From assembly GCF_017347585.1 (NCBI RefSeq), contig NZ_AP024480.1:424001-488000 (forward strand): a stretch of DNA of 64,000 nt, given 5' to 3'. The notes beneath the pieces are model-generated. The model was not told the origin of the DNA, did no database searches, and saw only the letters and a list, made by a program, of their open reading frames with translations. Shown one piece after another: positions 61,822 through 64,000 of this stretch. Origin of the DNA: Caldicellulosiruptor diazotrophicus (GTDB taxonomy: Bacteria; Bacillota; Thermoanaerobacteria; Caldicellulosiruptorales; Caldicellulosiruptoraceae). The position numbers and the translations under genes were made by a program. The number at the start of each line of letters is the position of its first letter. Positions within the stretch are counted from its first letter, which is position 1.

Positions 61822-61870
61822 AAGGGAAGGAGAAAAAGGGTAGGGTATGATATCTTTTTCTCCTTTCCTT
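61822..61870 (+). repeat. 17-bp hairpin after flgE
   Basis: AAGGGAAGGAGAAAAAG (61822-61838) pairs with CTTTTTCTCCTTTCCTT (61854-61870) with a single G-T wobble and a 15-base loop. No T-tract follows (GCAAAAAAT), so it looks like an RNA-stability or processing element more than a terminator. Confidence 0.7.
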
Positions 61871-61921
61871 GCAAAAAATAGATATATCTTTTCATCAATA
61901 TCTTTAAGAGGTTGATTATGT

Positions 61922-62149
61922 ATGATAAAATTGAGAAGGATAAACAACAAAGAGTTTGTGGTAAATGCCGATTTTATAGAGTTTGTAGAGTCCACTCCAG
62001 ACACTGTTATAACCCTCACGAATGGCATAAAACTTGTTGTGAAAGAGTCTGTGGATGAGGTCATTGAAAAGGTCATTGAATATAAAAAGAGGATTTTTGA
62101 GGGTATTATATTTAATATACAACCTGTGCAAAAGGAGCATGAAGGATGA
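61922..62149 (+). CDS. flbD: Flagellar protein FlbD (SwrD-like)
   Basis: 75 residues. IKLRRINNKEFVVNADFIEFVESTPDTVITLTNGIKLVVKESVDEVIEKV is the FlbD/SwrD pattern. In B. subtilis SwrD raises motor power. Usual position between flgE and fliL, overlapping fliL by 4 bases. Confidence 0.9.
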   Translation: MIKLRRINNKEFVVNADFIEFVESTPDTVITLTNGIKLVVKESVDEVIEKVIEYKKRIFEGIIFNIQPVQKEHEG

Positions 62150-62616
62150 AAGGCGAAAAGATAAACTCAATTATTCTCATTTTACTTGTTCTGCTTCTTC
62201 TTATGATGGTGGGGATGGGAATAGGATTTTTGACTGTTGTAAAAAATTTATCACCTGCATCATCAGCTACAAAAGTTACTCCAGTTGAGAAAAAACCAGA
62301 AAAGCTTTATACATACGATGTAAATGATGGTAAGGCTCTTATGAGTAACTTGCAGGATACTCAAACAAATGCAGGAAGAATTATTAGAATAACAGTTCAG
62401 CTTGAGGTGACTGACAAAAAGCTGCCTGAGACTATGAAAGAGAAAAACATAGTAATTGCTGATATAATTGACAGTGTTTTGAGAAGCAAAACGGCAGATG
62501 AGCTTTTAAAACCTGAGGGGAAAGAAAAGGTTAGAAAAGAGATTAAAGATAGGTTAAATGAGATATTTGAGAACAAAGTGTACAATGTTAACTTTGGTGA
62601 GTTTATAATCCAGTAA
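62146..62616 (+). CDS. fliL: Flagellar basal body protein FliL
   Basis: 156 residues. One N-terminal membrane segment (about 9-29), then an extracytoplasmic stomatin-like domain with RIIRITVQLEVTDKKLPE and IIDSVLRSKTADELLKPEGKEKVRKEI. Ring around the stator units. Confidence 0.92.
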   Translation: MKGEKINSIILILLVLLLLMMVGMGIGFLTVVKNLSPASSATKVTPVEKKPEKLYTYDVNDGKALMSNLQDTQTNAGRIIRITVQLEVTDKKLPETMKEKNIVIADIIDSVLRSKTADELLKPEGKEKVRKEIKDRLNEIFENKVYNVNFGEFIIQ

Positions 62617-62638
62617 ATAAGGTGGTGAAAGTAAGAAT

Positions 62639-63628
62639 ATGGGCGATATACTGTCTCAGAGCGAAATAGATGAGCTTTTGCGTTCTCTTACATCTGGTGA
62701 ACTTTCAATAGAAGAGATTCAAAAACCAAAACAAGAAAAGAACATAAGGGTATATGATTTTAAAAGACCAAGTAAGTTTGCAAAAGACCATTTGAGAACT
62801 CTTCAGATGATATTTGAAAATTACGCCCGGATTGTCACCACCTTTTTGTCTGGGTATTTAAGGACAGTTGTTCAGATGGACGTGTTATCGGTTGAACAGC
62901 TGACATATTATGAATTTAGCAATTCTCTTTCTAATCCGGTTGTGATGGGCATTGTAAATTTCTCACCATTAAAAGGAAGTATTGTATTTGAGATGGCCCC
63001 AGAGATTGCGTTTGCCATGATAGATAGAGTCCTTGGAGGATTTGGGAAGGGAATAGATAAAGTGAGGACTTTTACCGAGATCGAGCTTGCACTGTTAGAA
63101 AGACTACTTCAGCAACTTATCAATTATTTTCAGGAAGCATGGGAGAATATTGTTGTTCTTCGGCCACGGCTTGAAAAAATAGAAACAAATCCGCAGTTTA
63201 CTCAGATTGTGTCACCTAATGAGACAGTTGCGCTTGTGACCATTGCTATGAAAGTTGGCGAGGCGGAAGGGATGGCAAACATATGCCTTCCGCATATGGT
63301 GATAGAGCCGATAATGCCGAGGCTTTCAACGAAGTTCTGGTTTTCAACATCTGCGAAAGAAACATCAGAGGAGACAAAAGAGTATTTACAGAAAAAAATT
63401 GAAAGAACAAGGGTTACAGTAAAAGCAGTACTTGGCAGAACACAAATTACAGTCAGAGAATTTTTGGATCTTCAGGTGGGTGATGTATTGAGACTTGACA
63501 GAAGAAAAAACCAGGAAATAGAAATTTTTGTTGGGAATAAATTAAAGTTTTATGGTGTTCCAGGACGAAAAGAAGGTAGGATTGCGGTAAAGATTACACG
63601 GGTAGAAGAGGGGGAGGATTTTAGATGA
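62639..63628 (+). CDS. fliM: Flagellar motor switch protein FliM
   Basis: 329 residues. The N-terminal CheY-P-binding helix ILSQSEIDELLRSL, the middle CheC-like domain with KFAKDHLRTLQMIFENYARIVTTFLSGYLR and IDRVLGG, and a C-terminal SpoA domain with EFLDLQVGDVLRLDR. C ring component. The stop overlaps the fliY start (ATGA). Confidence 0.96.
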   Translation: MGDILSQSEIDELLRSLTSGELSIEEIQKPKQEKNIRVYDFKRPSKFAKDHLRTLQMIFENYARIVTTFLSGYLRTVVQMDVLSVEQLTYYEFSNSLSNPVVMGIVNFSPLKGSIVFEMAPEIAFAMIDRVLGGFGKGIDKVRTFTEIELALLERLLQQLINYFQEAWENIVVLRPRLEKIETNPQFTQIVSPNETVALVTIAMKVGEAEGMANICLPHMVIEPIMPRLSTKFWFSTSAKETSEETKEYLQKKIERTRVTVKAVLGRTQITVREFLDLQVGDVLRLDRRKNQEIEIFVGNKLKFYGVPGRKEGRIAVKITRVEEGEDFR

Positions 63629-64000
63629 GCGATTTGCTCTCTCAGGACGAAATAGACGCTCTTTTGCGGGGAATGAACCAAGCATCACCATCATCACCTG
63701 CAATATCTGACCAGGACAAAGATGTATTAGGCGAAATTGGAAACATTTCAATGGGTACAGCAGCCACAACGTTGAGCATTTTGCTAAACCAGAAGGTGAA
63801 CATTACAACGCCAGTTGTGAGCATTTTAAAATGGGATGAGCTTCCTAAGGAGTTTCCTGTGCCATATGTGGCAATAAAAGTTGTTTACAAAGAAGGGCTT
63901 GACGGCGTAAATCTTCTCATTCTAAAAAAAGAAGATGTTGAAATTATTGCAGACCTTATGATGGGCGGTACAGGTCAAATTGAGTTTACTGATGAGCTGA
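63625..64000 (+). CDS. fliY: Flagellar switch phosphatase FliY, 3' part outside window
   Basis: About 125 codons from the ATG at 63625, overlapping fliM by 4 bases and running off the window. It begins with a FliM-like CheY-P-binding helix LLSQDEIDALLRGM, then a CheC-type domain with VLGEIGNISMGTAATTLSILLN (phosphatase residues E..N) and PVVSILKW. The first half of Firmicute FliY; the FliN/SpoA domain should follow outside the window. It dephosphorylates CheY-P at the switch. Confidence 0.9.
   Translation, partial: MSDLLSQDEIDALLRGMNQASPSSPAISDQDKDVLGEIGNISMGTAATTLSILLNQKVNITTPVVSILKWDELPKEFPVPYVAIKVVYKEGLDGVNLLILKKEDVEIIADLMMGGTGQIEFTDEL

Noticed and set aside
1..64000. CRISPR arrays, insertion sequences, prophage, rRNA
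   Set aside because: No regularly spaced repeats, transposase, integrase, phage structural gene or rRNA segment was seen on either strand.

Overview
The window is AT-rich, gene-dense DNA that reads as a low-GC, thermophilic, motile Clostridia-type Firmicute. The closest fit I can name is Caldicellulosiruptor or a near relative. The pointers are L-arabinose genes with a GntR/LacI-type AraR, a Re-citrate synthase in place of a normal Si-type enzyme, a branched-chain polyamine synthase (BpsA, a thermophile trait), the Firmicute gene order dprA-topA-trmFO-hslV-hslU-codY-flgB, and the spoVM/rpmB neighbourhood. The genus is inferred from protein resemblance and was not tested by a search.

Layout. 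0-2.8 kb: the tail of an EutH-type permease, a polysaccharide deacetylase whose signal peptide is separated by a frameshift, and a secreted protein. 2.9-6.6 kb: araB, araR and araD, with a promoter and operator that fix the araR start. 6.6-9.3 kb: Re-citrate synthase behind a clear c-di-AMP (ydaO-type) riboswitch, then a DUF362 ferredoxin protein. 9.5-12.2 kb: pabA-pabB-pabC for p-aminobenzoate. 12.3-16.1 kb: a membrane ferredoxin/FMN-binding redox protein with its flavin transferase ApbE, a TetR regulator and an esterase. 16.2-18.6 kb: a TDT transporter and a TSUP/DUF1634 exporter pair. 18.7-26.7 kb: tRNA-Ser, a thioesterase, formate-THF ligase, a PLP acyltransferase with a dehydrogenase, a LacI regulator and an esterase. 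26.8-29.7 kb: a small membrane protein, the 26-residue SpoVM, L28, BpsA and TruD.

29.8-33.8 kb is an accessory stretch bracketed by tRNA-His/tRNA-Gln and tRNA-Lys. It holds a secreted papain-like cysteine protease with a membrane-anchored partner of unknown function, a 58-residue membrane microprotein and an MNT/HEPN toxin-antitoxin pair. 33.9-39.3 kb: YifB/ComM, a zinc ABC transporter with its Zur regulator, and a decaying patch (a secreted protein with no recognisable start codon, then a VanZ remnant). 39.5-43.0 kb: an ArsR regulator divergent from a radical SAM enzyme, then RtcB.

43.0-64 kb: dprA, topA, trmFO, hslVU and codY run directly into a long co-oriented flagellar operon, flgB-flgC-fliE-fliF-fliG-fliH-fliI-fliJ-motE-like-fliK-flgD-(TIGR02530)-flgE-flbD-fliL-fliM-fliY, cut by the window end in fliY. 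It encodes rod, MS ring, C ring, export ATPase, hook and motor switch. The hook gene flgE is bracketed by strong RNA hairpins that lack U-tracts.

No CRISPR array, insertion sequence, rRNA or origin was seen. The best candidates for something new are the protease/partner pair in the inter-tRNA island, the riboswitch-controlled citrate synthase with a loop complementary to its own Shine-Dalgarno sequence, the retained SpoVM, and the RNA structures around flgE.
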